Origin: Arsukibacterium ikkense
Lineage (GTDB): Bacteria > Pseudomonadota > Gammaproteobacteria > Enterobacterales > Alteromonadaceae
Assembly: GCF_000987775.1 (NCBI RefSeq)
Contig: NZ_LAHO01000005.1
Span: 62,001 to 126,000, forward strand
Direction: 5' to 3'
DNA: 64,000 bases
How positions within the stretch are numbered: position 1 is the first letter of the stretch; the number at the start of each line of letters is the position of its first letter. Position numbers and translations under genes: made by a program. This document shows positions 53,643 through 62,334 of the stretch, one piece after another. The notes under the pieces were generated by a model. The model saw only the letters and a program-made list of their open reading frames with translations, did no database searches and had not been told where the DNA came from.

Positions 53643-55193
53643 ATGCTTGAAGCTGTCTGGATTGGGTTTGCTTTTTCACTGGGGTTGTTAGTGCGACTGA
53701 TTGGTTTGCCACCACTCATTGGTTATTTAGTTGCGGGTTTTGTTATTTCAGCAACGGCCAGTGAGATGAGCTTACCGGCAGAGGGACCATCGATTATTCA
53801 TCATGTTGCCCATCTGGGTGTGTTGTTGTTGCTATTCACTGTTGGTTTAAAATTAAATGTCCGAAGCCTGGCTAAAGCAGAAGTACTGGGTGGTGGTACT
53901 CTGCATTTTGGCTTATCAATAGTGCTTATTTTGCCTGCAGTGTTACTCATTTTTGACGTTAGCTGGTATCAGGCATTGATGCTGGCGATTGCCTTAGCAT
54001 TCTCCAGTACGGTACTTGCGGCAAAGGTGCTGGAAAGTAAGCGCGAGTTGCGAGCTTTTCATGGCCGGGTGGCTATCGGCATCCTTATTGTGCAGGATTT
54101 ACTGGCGTTGTTAGTTATGAGTCTGGCAAGCGGTACCATGCCTTCCGCCTGGGCTTTGCTGGTGTTTGGCTTGCCACTATTACGGCCACTGCTTTTTAAG
54201 TTATTGGATGCCAGTGGCCATGAAGATTTATTAATTTTGTTTGGCTTATTATTGGCGCTGGTGATTGGCGGCCAGGGCTTTGAGCTGGTAGGGTTAAGCT
54301 CAGAACTCGGTGCGCTGGTATTTGGTGCAATGTTGGCAAAACACCCGCGGGCGGGTGAGTTGTCAAAATCGTTATGGGCAATAAAAGAGTTTTTTCTGGT
54401 CGGATTTTTTCTGCAAATCGGTATCGATGGCCTACCAGATGCCAATGCCTGGCTATTTGCCGCAGTAATGACGTTAATCCTGCCGCTAAAAGCGGTAATG
54501 TTTTTTTTATTATTGGTGTTGTTTAAACTGAGGGCACGCAGTGCGTTTTTAACGAGCTTAAGCCTGACTAACTATAGTGAGTTTGGTTTAATTGTCGCCA
54601 GTGTAGTGTTACCCGAATGGCTGGTACCGTTGGCCTTAACTGTGGCTATATCGTTTGTGATTTCTGCTCCCTTGAATCGCCTTGCTCATCCACTGTATGA
54701 ACGTTTTTGCCATCGTTTACTCAAATTTGAGCGTAATATTCATCACCCGGACGAACAACCCGTGTCGTTGGGTGATGCAGATGTATTAATTATGGGTATG
54801 GGGCGAACCGGCACTGCAGCTTACAATTATTTGAAAGCCAGTAAAAAAATTATTGCCATGGACTCTGATCCGGCAAAAGTCAGTGATCATCAACAGCAAG
54901 GCATGAATATTTTTTACGCCGATGCTGAAGATCAGGTGTTCTGGCAAGGCTTAGATTACGGTAAGGTTGAAGCTGTTATCCTCAGTATGAATGATGTTGA
55001 AGCGAAGGTGATTGCGGCCAAAAAGTTGCGGGCTTCTGGTTTTAAAGGGTTTATTGTGTCGCACAGTATGCACAAAGACGAAGCGCGGGACATTATTGCT
55101 GCGGGTGCTGATCAAACTTATTTAACCATGTCGGAAGCCGGTGTTGGTATTGCTGAGCACGTTAAACAACATTGTTTTGAGTTAAAAGCATAG
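53643..55193 (+). CDS. Kef-type cation:proton antiporter with TrkA-N domain
   Basis: A 516-residue CPA2 antiporter. The N-terminal 370 residues form about 12 membrane helices with GYLVAGFVISA, LLLFTVGLKLNVRSL, AFSSTVLAAKVLE and FFLVGFFLQIGIDGLP. The C-terminal TrkA-N/RCK domain (about 378-516) carries the nucleotide-binding GMGRTGTAAYNYL and acidic D at AMDSDPAKV. It resembles YbaL/KefB potassium efflux proteins but is shorter, lacking the KefF-partner region. The (CATTTTT)5 tract is upstream and an intrinsic terminator follows. Confidence 0.87.
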   Translation: MLEAVWIGFAFSLGLLVRLIGLPPLIGYLVAGFVISATASEMSLPAEGPSIIHHVAHLGVLLLLFTVGLKLNVRSLAKAEVLGGGTLHFGLSIVLILPAVLLIFDVSWYQALMLAIALAFSSTVLAAKVLESKRELRAFHGRVAIGILIVQDLLALLVMSLASGTMPSAWALLVFGLPLLRPLLFKLLDASGHEDLLILFGLLLALVIGGQGFELVGLSSELGALVFGAMLAKHPRAGELSKSLWAIKEFFLVGFFLQIGIDGLPDANAWLFAAVMTLILPLKAVMFFLLLVLFKLRARSAFLTSLSLTNYSEFGLIVASVVLPEWLVPLALTVAISFVISAPLNRLAHPLYERFCHRLLKFERNIHHPDEQPVSLGDADVLIMGMGRTGTAAYNYLKASKKIIAMDSDPAKVSDHQQQGMNIFYADAEDQVFWQGLDYGKVEAVILSMNDVEAKVIAAKKLRASGFKGFIVSHSMHKDEARDIIAAGADQTYLTMSEAGVGIAEHVKQHCFELKA

Positions 55194-55212
55194 TACAGGA
55201 ATGCAGAAATAA

Positions 55213-55236
55213 TTAAGGCGCCTTTAGGCGCCTTAA
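55213..55236. terminator. Hairpin terminator between convergent genes
   Basis: A perfect 10-bp palindrome, TTAAGGCGCC and GGCGCCTTAA, with loop TTTA. The T-rich side (TTAATTATTT) is on the minus strand, so it fits best as the terminator of the DUF3718 gene; it may also stop the Kef-type transcript. Confidence 0.75.
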
Positions 55237-55255
55237 AAAGGTCATTTATTGCTTG

Positions 55256-55627
55256 TTAGCTGGCGCTACGCTCTTTAATAGCATTGATAACGGGTGATGT
55301 GCCAAAGCCATTGCTTTGTGCCCATTCAGCGTCGCCAGACGCGGCAACGACACTGCCTGGTAACTGCTTAATCATAAACTCGGCAGTTTCAGTGGCGTTG
55401 TGTTTAATAGCGTGACGTACTAAGGGTAAACCGTCACATACCACACCGCTGTATACCGCAGATAAACGAATACGGTTGTCAGTTAACACTTTACGCAGGT
55501 TATTACGACTGTCGGCAGCAACATAAGAACAGATAGACTGCGCTAATTGATCGTTGGCGGCAACAGGAGCGCTTACAAAAGAGGTGGTAGCGATTACAGC
55601 AGCTAAAGCGATAATTTTGGTTTTCAT
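55256..55627 (-). CDS. DUF3718 exported protein behind a c-di-GMP riboswitch
   Basis: A 123-residue DUF3718 protein from the ATG at 55627, with GGAG seven bases upstream. The signal peptide is MKTKIIALAAVIATTSFVSAPVAA, and two conserved cysteines follow (AQSICSYV and GVVCDGLPLVRHAIKH), likely forming a disulfide. DUF3718 is common in Shewanella and Alteromonas relatives with no known function. The long leader holds a probable cyclic-di-GMP-I riboswitch followed by a terminator-like hairpin, so expression is predicted to follow c-di-GMP. Confidence 0.85.
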   Translation of the reverse strand: MKTKIIALAAVIATTSFVSAPVAANDQLAQSICSYVAADSRNNLRKVLTDNRIRLSAVYSGVVCDGLPLVRHAIKHNATETAEFMIKQLPGSVVAASGDAEWAQSNGFGTSPVINAIKERSAS

Positions 55628-55719
55628 ATTCAAGCTCCGAATTGAGTCAGTTCACGATCATTGTTAGCAACCGGGGTTGCAGTACACGAAAGGTCATGCG
55701 TTTAACTCTGGACGAAACA

Positions 55720-55742
55720 GAATAAAACATCGCAGTTTGCGA
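55720..55742 (-). terminator. Possible riboswitch expression-platform terminator
   Basis: On the minus strand a short stem, TCGCA and TGCGA with loop AAC, is followed by TGTTTTATT, directly after the aptamer. The first arm abuts the 3' strand of the aptamer closing stem, so the two folds could compete. The stem is only five base pairs, so this is a tentative call. Confidence 0.5.
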
Positions 55743-55826
55743 CGGCAGCCCAGCTATCGTAGGGTTTCCCCGTTAGACCTGAAGCTTTGCGTGATCACCT
55801 TTTCAGATGACTTGCCTTTCGAATTC
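55741..55826 (-). ncRNA. Cyclic-di-GMP-I (GEMM-I) riboswitch
   Basis: Read on the minus strand, the leader has the GEMM-I landmarks in order. AAAGGCAA opens it, followed by a stem with a GAAA tetraloop (GTCATC..GAAA..GGTGATC) and the conserved ACGCAAAGC. Next are AGGTCTAA, a second hairpin (CGGGGAAACCC), and the receptor side ATAGCTGGGCTGCC, whose TGCC pairs with GGCA at the start. It lies about 110 bases upstream of the DUF3718 start. Confirmation needs a covariance-model scan against Rfam RF01051. Confidence 0.82.
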
Positions 55827-55913
55827 GCGCATCATAAGGAATGCTCAAAATATATGCAAGCATTAATTTCAAAAATTATTATAGTTAAATCTGAATAAGT
55901 TAGCTGCATCTGA

Positions 55914-56549
55914 TCAGACCACTAACTGATCAGGTTGTTGCAGCAGGCTGACTTCAACACATATTTTTATTGCGTCAATCAAGGTTGCCAGTGCCATACT
56001 GGCGGTATCGGCTTTATGTAATGCCTGCTCCGGTAAATAGGGCAAATGAATAAACCCCCCTTTAATACTGGCGAACTGATTCTTAATCAGGTGCATTAAG
56101 CCATAAAAGCTATGGTTGCACACATAACTGCCGGCCGATAACGACAATTGGGCTGGTATTTGTTGTGAGTGCAGTGCTTGTAACATGGCATTTATTGGCA
56201 AATTACTAAAGTAAGCGGCTGGTCCATGTGAGGCTGTCAGGGTGTTGCGAGGTTGTTGACCGGCATTATCAGGGTAAGGGGCGTTAATAAAGTTACTGGC
56301 GATTTTTTCCAGCTGCAGTTGAGCACAGCCACCGGCCTGGCCCAACATAATCACCACCACTGGTTTAAATTGACTAATGGCTTGTTCCAGTTGCAACAAA
56401 CATTGTTTGAAAACACATGGCAGCTTAACGCTAACAATACTGACTTCATCATCCAGCTGCCAACCATGCAGCGCACTGGCAACCTGCCAGGACGGATTAA
56501 TGGCTTCGCCTGCAAAGGGTTCAAATCCGGTGATCAGTACCTTCATCAT
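55914..56549 (-). CDS. pcp: Pyroglutamyl-peptidase I
   Basis: A 211-residue cysteine peptidase (C15) that removes N-terminal pyroglutamate. The opening VLITGFEPFAGEAINPSWQVA is typical. The catalytic residues are Glu81, Cys144 (GSYVCNHSFYG) and His168 (GGFIHLPYLPEQ). The start is one of two adjacent ATGs at 56549 and 56546, with AGGT upstream. The enzyme is cytoplasmic. It follows glpK on the same strand by 40 bases, but no functional link is obvious. Confidence 0.92.
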   Translation of the reverse strand: MMKVLITGFEPFAGEAINPSWQVASALHGWQLDDEVSIVSVKLPCVFKQCLLQLEQAISQFKPVVVIMLGQAGGCAQLQLEKIASNFINAPYPDNAGQQPRNTLTASHGPAAYFSNLPINAMLQALHSQQIPAQLSLSAGSYVCNHSFYGLMHLIKNQFASIKGGFIHLPYLPEQALHKADTASMALATLIDAIKICVEVSLLQQPDQLVV

Positions 56550-56589
56550 TATGCTTACCTGCAACCTTAATATGAGTTAGTTATCACTA

Positions 56590-58077
56590 CTATAGCTGCT
56601 GCGCCAGCACGGCAGCAACTGCTGTTTGCCAACGCTGATATAGCTGGCGTTGTTCTGTTACCGCCAGCTGTGGCGTAAATTGCCAGTCGGTTTGCCAAAG
56701 CGCAGCAATCGCCGAGATATCAGGGTAATAACCCAGGCTAACGGCGGCTAAAAACGCCACGCCAAAGGCGGTGGCATCAGTGGTATTGCAGCGCTGTACG
56801 TGCTGCTGGCATAAATCTGCCAGTGCTTGTAAAAACCAACGGTTGTTGGTCATGCCACCATCTACCCTGAGTTGTGCCACATTGATGCCGTCCTGGTGCA
56901 TGGCGTTGAGTAAATCGGCGCTTTGGTAGGCAACGGCACACAGTGCGGCTGTGGCTAACTGTGCTTTACCGGTGTCGCGGGTCATGCCAAAAAGCGCGGC
57001 TTTGGCCTCGGGCTGCCAATAGGGCGCTCCCAGCCCGGTAAAAGCCGGTATTAACAGTTCGGTTTGCTGATAATGGCTTTGGTTGGCCAGTGCTTCGGTT
57101 TCACTGGCCTGGCTGATAATACCGAGCTTATCGCGCAGCCATTGCACGGTGGCTCCGGCCATAAAAATACTGCCTTCCAGCGCATAAGTCGGCTTGCCAT
57201 TCAGTTGCCAGGCCAGGGTGCTTAATAACTGATGCTTGCTGCGAATAATCTTGTCGCCGGTATTAACCACGGCAAAGCAACCAGTGCCATAGGTGCTTTT
57301 TAACATTCCCGGCGAGATACAAGCCTGGCCTAATAATGCAGCCTGTTGATCGCCCAGTATCGCCATAATTGGAATGGCTGCGCCCAGTACATCAGCCGAA
57401 CTGACACCAAACAGGCCGGCGGAATCTTTTACCACAGGTAGCAGGCTGGGCGGAATATTAAATAATTGCAACAGTTGTGGGTCCCAGCTCTGGCTGCTGA
57501 GGTTATACAAGGCCGTGCGGCTGGCATTACTGGCATCGGTGGCGTGTACTTTGCCGGCAGTCAGTTGCCACAGCAGAAAGCAGTCTATGGTACCAAAACA
57601 CAGCTGGCCCGCGTCTGCTTTGGCCCTGGCGCCTGGGATAGTATCCAGCAGCCAGGCGATTTTACTGGCCGAGAAGTAGGGGTCGGCCCGCAAGCCGGTT
57701 TTCTGGCTGATCAGTGCTTCTGCGCCTTGTTGCTGCAGCTGGCGGCAAAAAGCGGCGGTACGCCGGTCCTGCCAGACAATGGCATTGGCAATTGGCTCAC
57801 CGCTGTGCCTGTCCCACAGCAGGGTGGTTTCACGCTGGTTGCTGATGGCCAGCCCGGCAATATCGCGTGCAGTCAGCCTGGCTTTTGCCAGCGCATCGTT
57901 TATACAACCTAATACGCTTTGCCAAATCTCTACTGGATTTTGTTCTACCCAGCCCGGTGCGGGGTAGCTTAACGTTAGCTCTTGCCGGGCGGTTGCCAGT
58001 GCCTGTAACTGTTGATTATAAACAATGGCCCGACTGGAAGTGGTGCCCTGGTCAATTGCGAGAATAAACTTTGCCAT
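56590..58077 (-). CDS. glpK: Glycerol kinase
   Basis: A 495-residue FGGY kinase making glycerol 3-phosphate. It has the ATP-binding opening ILAIDQGTTSSRAIVYN, the FGGY signatures GTIDCFLLWQLT and GGMTNNRWFLQALADLC, and the active-site region NAIVWQDRRTAAFCRQL. Length matches GlpK (about 500). No glpF facilitator or glpD gene is next to it, so it stands apart from the usual operon. The gene is divergent from a DUF1840 gene. Confidence 0.93.
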   Translation of the reverse strand: MAKFILAIDQGTTSSRAIVYNQQLQALATARQELTLSYPAPGWVEQNPVEIWQSVLGCINDALAKARLTARDIAGLAISNQRETTLLWDRHSGEPIANAIVWQDRRTAAFCRQLQQQGAEALISQKTGLRADPYFSASKIAWLLDTIPGARAKADAGQLCFGTIDCFLLWQLTAGKVHATDASNASRTALYNLSSQSWDPQLLQLFNIPPSLLPVVKDSAGLFGVSSADVLGAAIPIMAILGDQQAALLGQACISPGMLKSTYGTGCFAVVNTGDKIIRSKHQLLSTLAWQLNGKPTYALEGSIFMAGATVQWLRDKLGIISQASETEALANQSHYQQTELLIPAFTGLGAPYWQPEAKAALFGMTRDTGKAQLATAALCAVAYQSADLLNAMHQDGINVAQLRVDGGMTNNRWFLQALADLCQQHVQRCNTTDATAFGVAFLAAVSLGYYPDISAIAALWQTDWQFTPQLAVTEQRQLYQRWQTAVAAVLAQQL

Positions 58078-58139
58078 AAAATAGACTGAAAGTAGGTTAT
58101 GCTTAGGCTCAGATTAGCAGCAAAGCGCGGAGTAACACC

Positions 58140-58469
58140 ATGATAACCTTTAAAAGCCAGGCGGGCGGCGATGTCAGCTACCATAAAAACGTTGCTTTGG
58201 ATCTTTTGAGCATGCTGGGGCGGGATCAGAAAGTTCCCAGCGCTATGTATGCCGACGATGTCGCTGCTGCCATTAACCGCTTACAGCAGCAACTGGCCAA
58301 ACTGGCAGCAGAGCAGGCAGAGGCAGGGCAAGAGCGTGAAGCAGGCGAGCCAGATACCGCTGAAGAGGAAGATGACACAACAAAAGTGAGCCTGAGCCAG
58401 CGCGCCCAGCCTTTGCTAAAATTACTGCAACAAGCCCAGGCGGCCAATACCGGCATTATGTGGGAGTAA
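58140..58469 (+). CDS. DUF1840 family protein
   Basis: A 109-residue DUF1840 protein. MITFKSQAGGDVSYHKNVALDLLSMLGRDQKVPSAMYADDVAAAINRLQQQL is the family core; the rest is acidic and Gln/Glu-rich. The function is unknown. Its last 14 bases overlap the 3' end of the convergent histidine-kinase gene. Confidence 0.85.
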   Translation: MITFKSQAGGDVSYHKNVALDLLSMLGRDQKVPSAMYADDVAAAINRLQQQLAKLAAEQAEAGQEREAGEPDTAEEEDDTTKVSLSQRAQPLLKLLQQAQAANTGIMWE

Positions 58470-59826
58470 TCTCCGGCAGCGTCACGATAACCCGTAATCC
58501 GCTTACTGCGCTGCCGGAACTGTCGCCAGCGGTGTAGTTCGCCAGGCTGATACTGCCACCATGGGCCTCTGCAATATCGCGGCACAGCGTTAAACCAATA
58601 CCCGAGCCTTGCGGTTTACTGCTGTAAAAGGGCACTAATACTTGCTGCAGCAGCTCGGCGGCAATACCGCCGCCGCCATCCTGCACCTGTATTTGCAGTG
58701 CACTGGCAAGCTCGGTACAGCGAAGGCTAATGTGTGCAGCAGCCGAGCCACTCTCATGAGCGTTTTTCAGTAAATTCAGCAACAGCTGCGCCAACTGCTG
58801 CGGATCAGCATGCCAGTGGCGTGTTGGCAATTCACCTTGCAGCTCAAAGTCGTAATGATCCTGCAACTGATTAATCAGCCGCGGCCAGTTAATACGATCC
58901 GCTTGCGGTGGGGGCAGTTTGGCAAATTCAATATAGGCCTGCACAAACTGATTCAGATGTGCACAGCGTTCACTAAGGGTATCAAATAACCGGCTTAACG
59001 CTGCTTGTTGTGCCTGTTCAGCCAGTTGTTTACCCGAGAACGCCAGTGACGATAACGGTGCCAGGGTATTATTCAGCTCATGGCCAATGACCCGCAGCAG
59101 TTTTTTCCAGGCGTTCAGTTCTTCACGCTGAATTTCCCGGGTCAGAGGCTTTAGCAAATACAGCCAGTGCTGCTGCTGGTTTAGCTGAAACTGGCTTATT
59201 GATAAATGCCACACCGCTTGTTCAGTGTTATCCAGCCGGAGTAAACCTTGCTGTTTAGTCAGCATGGCCTGGTGCAGCAGCGGCATGTGCTGGGTAAGGC
59301 TATTTAACTTACTGCCTGCAAATTTTTTACCCTGCGTCAGCAGTTGGCTGGCGGCAGGGTTATTCATCAGTACGGTATCGTGGTAATTGGTCAGGATCAA
59401 CGCCATTGGGCTGCTTTGCAGCACCGTATCAAGCAGCAGTTCCCGCTGATATAAACTGGCACGCTCAGAACGTAATTGTGCCGACATATTTTCCAAACTG
59501 GTTGCCAGCGGGCGCAGCTCATCAATAGCCAGCTGATTAGCGCTGGTATTAAAACTACCGTCCTGTAAGTTCTGCGCGTGCAGGTTAAGTGCCAGAATTT
59601 CCCGGCGTAGCGGCTGCAGCGCCCAATGTAGCAAGCCCCACAACAGTATGCCGCCAGCGGCAATGGCCAGGCTTAGCCAGCCATTGCCGGGGCTGAACTG
59701 ATACTGCAGCGCAAACGCCAGCAGCGTTAGTAGCAGGCATAGCAGGTTTAAACGACTGGCGCTGCGGCTGAACAACGAAAATAGCGGCCGGACGGCGACG
59801 GGTGGTTCAGGGGGTGGCGATGCCAT
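58456..59826 (-). CDS. Sensor histidine kinase
   Basis: A 456-residue kinase. Two hydrophobic segments near residues 25-43 and 50-70 form a membrane anchor with almost no periplasmic loop, followed by a HAMP-like helix and a PAS-like region (about 125-230). The phospho-acceptor His249 lies in VIGHELNNTLAPLSSL. The HATPase domain has LLLNLLKNAHESGSAA (N box), VQDGGGGI and KPQGSGIGLTLCRDIAEAHGG. This NtrB-type arrangement fits the neighbouring NtrC-type regulator, with which it overlaps by 20 bases. The small loop suggests sensing within the membrane, perhaps of the ABC transporter. Confidence 0.88.
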   Translation of the reverse strand: MASPPPEPPVAVRPLFSLFSRSASRLNLLCLLLTLLAFALQYQFSPGNGWLSLAIAAGGILLWGLLHWALQPLRREILALNLHAQNLQDGSFNTSANQLAIDELRPLATSLENMSAQLRSERASLYQRELLLDTVLQSSPMALILTNYHDTVLMNNPAASQLLTQGKKFAGSKLNSLTQHMPLLHQAMLTKQQGLLRLDNTEQAVWHLSISQFQLNQQQHWLYLLKPLTREIQREELNAWKKLLRVIGHELNNTLAPLSSLAFSGKQLAEQAQQAALSRLFDTLSERCAHLNQFVQAYIEFAKLPPPQADRINWPRLINQLQDHYDFELQGELPTRHWHADPQQLAQLLLNLLKNAHESGSAAAHISLRCTELASALQIQVQDGGGGIAAELLQQVLVPFYSSKPQGSGIGLTLCRDIAEAHGGSISLANYTAGDSSGSAVSGLRVIVTLPEITPT

Positions 59827-61132
59827 AAAACTCCATGCGCCGGTACAGTGCCTGGCGGCTGATGCCCAGTTGTTTGGCGGCCCGTGATACCACGCCCCCC
59901 GCTTGCACTAATGCCTGCTCCAGCGCAGCGCGGTCGATATCATCCAGGGCTCTTTTCATGCCGGGGCTGATGTCGGGCAATCCCAGATCACTGCTTTGAA
60001 TTTCTGTACTGCTGCTTAGCAGCAGGGCACGCTGACAAACATTTTGCAGCTCGCGCACATTACCAGGCCAGGGATAACTCAGCAGTTGCTGCTCGGCGGC
60101 ATTACTTAAGGCTTTTTTGCCGCTCAGAAAGTAGCGGGCCAGCACCAGAATATCCTCTGGCCGCTGCGCCAGCGCTGGCAATTGCAGCTGCACCACATTT
60201 ACCCGGTAGTATAAATCCTGGCGAAACTCGCCCAGGCTTATCGCCGTGGTTAAATCGCTGTTGGTGGCACTGATCAGCCTCACATCGGTTTTGCGGGTTT
60301 GGCTGGAGCCTAAACGTTCAAATTCGCCGGTTTGCAACACCCGTAACAACTTGGCCTGACCGGCCAGCGACAAATTGCCAATTTCATCCAGAAATAAACT
60401 GCCACCGTCTGCCGCTTCAAACCGGCCAATCCGGGTTTTACTGGCACCGCTAAACGCACCGGCTTCTGCGCCAAACAGCTCGGCTTCCATTAAATCGGCG
60501 GGCAGCGCCCCCATGTTTACTTTGATAAAAGGCTTATTTTTACGTGGTGAGTTGGCATGTAATACGTTGGCAATGCCTTCTTTGCCCGCACCATTGGGGC
60601 CGGTGATCAATATAGCAGCATTGGCTGGCGCCAGTTGCAACGCCATCTGCAGTAATTGCTGCATTTGGCTGCTGGCAAACACCATATTACATAAATCTTT
60701 ACCGGCAAAAGCCGCCTGGCGCTCGTGCTCGGCCCGTCGTTGCTGGGTGGTCAGCTGCTTTAATTTCAGGGCATTGGCTACCGTTAGCAGCAGGCGCTGA
60801 TCATCCCACGGCTTGGCAATGTAATCAGTGGCACCGGCTTTAACCAGCTCAACTACCATATCCAGCTGTGTCCAGGCGGTCATTAATACCAGCGGTATAT
60901 CCGGGTACTGTTGGCGCAGCTGATAAAACAGCGCCTTGCCCTGCTGGCCCTGCATTTGGCCGGCGCTGAAGTTCATATCCTGCAAAATTAAATCAATCGT
61001 ATTGCTGGCCAACAGCTGCCAGGCCTGAGCCGGTGCAGTGGCGCACAGTACCTGATAACCCTGCAGCGCGAACAGCGTTTGCAGGGCCAGGCAGATGGGC
61101 TGATTGTCATCAATAACCAATAATTTCAGCAT
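59807..61132 (-). CDS. Sigma-54-dependent response regulator (NtrC type)
   Basis: A 441-residue enhancer-binding protein. The receiver domain (1-120) has acidic D8/D9, phospho-acceptor D52, T85 and K107. The AAA+ domain has Walker A ITGPNGAGKE (177-185), Walker B SLFLDE (245-250) and the sigma-54 contact loop GAFSGA (225-230), where GAFTGA is canonical. The C-terminal Fis-type helix-turn-helix is about 405-437 (GVVSRAAKQLGISRQALYRRM). The gene lies between the permeases and the kinase, so it probably regulates the same ABC system with a sigma-54 promoter. Confidence 0.9.
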   Translation of the reverse strand: MLKLLVIDDNQPICLALQTLFALQGYQVLCATAPAQAWQLLASNTIDLILQDMNFSAGQMQGQQGKALFYQLRQQYPDIPLVLMTAWTQLDMVVELVKAGATDYIAKPWDDQRLLLTVANALKLKQLTTQQRRAEHERQAAFAGKDLCNMVFASSQMQQLLQMALQLAPANAAILITGPNGAGKEGIANVLHANSPRKNKPFIKVNMGALPADLMEAELFGAEAGAFSGASKTRIGRFEAADGGSLFLDEIGNLSLAGQAKLLRVLQTGEFERLGSSQTRKTDVRLISATNSDLTTAISLGEFRQDLYYRVNVVQLQLPALAQRPEDILVLARYFLSGKKALSNAAEQQLLSYPWPGNVRELQNVCQRALLLSSSTEIQSSDLGLPDISPGMKRALDDIDRAALEQALVQAGGVVSRAAKQLGISRQALYRRMEFYGIATP

Positions 61133-61135
61133 AGT

Positions 61136-62329
61136 TTATAAGGCTTTAGTGGCAGTTGCCGGCGACACCCGGGTCGCTATAGCCGCAGGATACCATGTTG
61201 CTACAGTGACACAAAGTAGCAAGGTGACTATGGTCGTTAACGGTAGGTACCAGTTTAATGGTGGAATAGTAATAACCTGGGCCAGCGCCTGATTCAGTAG
61301 CAACGCTAGCACTACACCAATGCTGGCGCCGATGGCGGTGCATAACCAGTTCTCACTTAGCAGCTCCAGTAAAATCGAGTTTTTACTAGCGCCCAGCGCA
61401 CGTTTCACCCCAATCTCCTGCTGGCGCTTCAGGGCGTGAAAATGGGTGCTGCTATAGCTTGATACCATGGTAACCAGCAGCATCAAGCCACTAAGTATAC
61501 CCAGCAACATGGCCAAACCATATTCGGTGCGATACAGCCGTTGATATTGTTCAGCCAGGTTGCGGATGTAGAAGATTTCAATGTTGGGTTCTACCTTACG
61601 GATTACCTGATCCAGCTGTTGTCGGACGGCCTCGGTTTGTTCAGGCGCGGTGCGCACCAAAATACTGTAACCCCAATCAACCGTGTAAGGTAATGCCACC
61701 TGAATACCGTTGTACATAACATTCTGAGCGCTGCGCTGGCCATAGAAATCGTCGATAACTGCGGCAACCCGACCACGATTAACCTCTTGTCCTACCGCGC
61801 TTTTATCTGGAAACAGTTTATCAGCCAGACTTTTAGTCAATACTACGGCAGGCCTGCCCGGATCATCAAGAGAGACAACGTTCTGCGGTAATTCGCCCTG
61901 CAAGACGCTGGTATTCAGTACAGTAAAAAAGTCTTTTGACACATAATACATCGGTACTGCAGGCACATTTGTACGATCCTGATGCTCGACATCATAGATA
62001 TTGCCATTATTACCTCCTTGCAATATTGCCGATTGATTCGTATAAGCGGCAGCCAGTACGCCTGGTATAGATTGCACCGCCTGTAATTGCCGGGTAAATA
62101 ATTCCTCTAATGCCGGATAGACACGTAAAGATGAAGTGGTAGGCTTTAACTGCACTAGTAAGGTGTTATGCAGATCCAAACCGGTTGGCTGTTTTAACTG
62201 CCGATTTGTTTGCTGCATCAATAACACACTGTTTAACAATAGTGCCAATGTCAGGGCTAACTGCAGCAGCAGCAGGCCAGTGACCACTTTCCGGCTGAAT
62301 AACACTTTACAAAGCAAGTAAAATGACAT
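61136..62329 (-). CDS. ABC transporter permease, MacB/FtsX type (second)
   Basis: A 397-residue permease with one N-terminal membrane helix (about 15-38), a large extracytoplasmic MacB-PCD-like domain (about 40-270), and three C-terminal helices (FtsX domain: LLGILSGLMLLVTMVSSYSSTHFHALKRQQEIGVKRALGASKNSILLELLSE). The motif KRQQEIGVKRALGAS is the coupling-helix signature. It pairs with the adjacent permease and the ATPase. Such systems often export peptides, macrolides or lipoproteins; the substrate is not known. Three bases separate it from the regulator gene. Confidence 0.88.
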   Translation of the reverse strand: MSFYLLCKVLFSRKVVTGLLLLQLALTLALLLNSVLLMQQTNRQLKQPTGLDLHNTLLVQLKPTTSSLRVYPALEELFTRQLQAVQSIPGVLAAAYTNQSAILQGGNNGNIYDVEHQDRTNVPAVPMYYVSKDFFTVLNTSVLQGELPQNVVSLDDPGRPAVVLTKSLADKLFPDKSAVGQEVNRGRVAAVIDDFYGQRSAQNVMYNGIQVALPYTVDWGYSILVRTAPEQTEAVRQQLDQVIRKVEPNIEIFYIRNLAEQYQRLYRTEYGLAMLLGILSGLMLLVTMVSSYSSTHFHALKRQQEIGVKRALGASKNSILLELLSENWLCTAIGASIGVVLALLLNQALAQVITIPPLNWYLPLTTIVTLLLCVTVATWYPAAIATRVSPATATKAL

Positions 62330-62334
62330 GGTGA

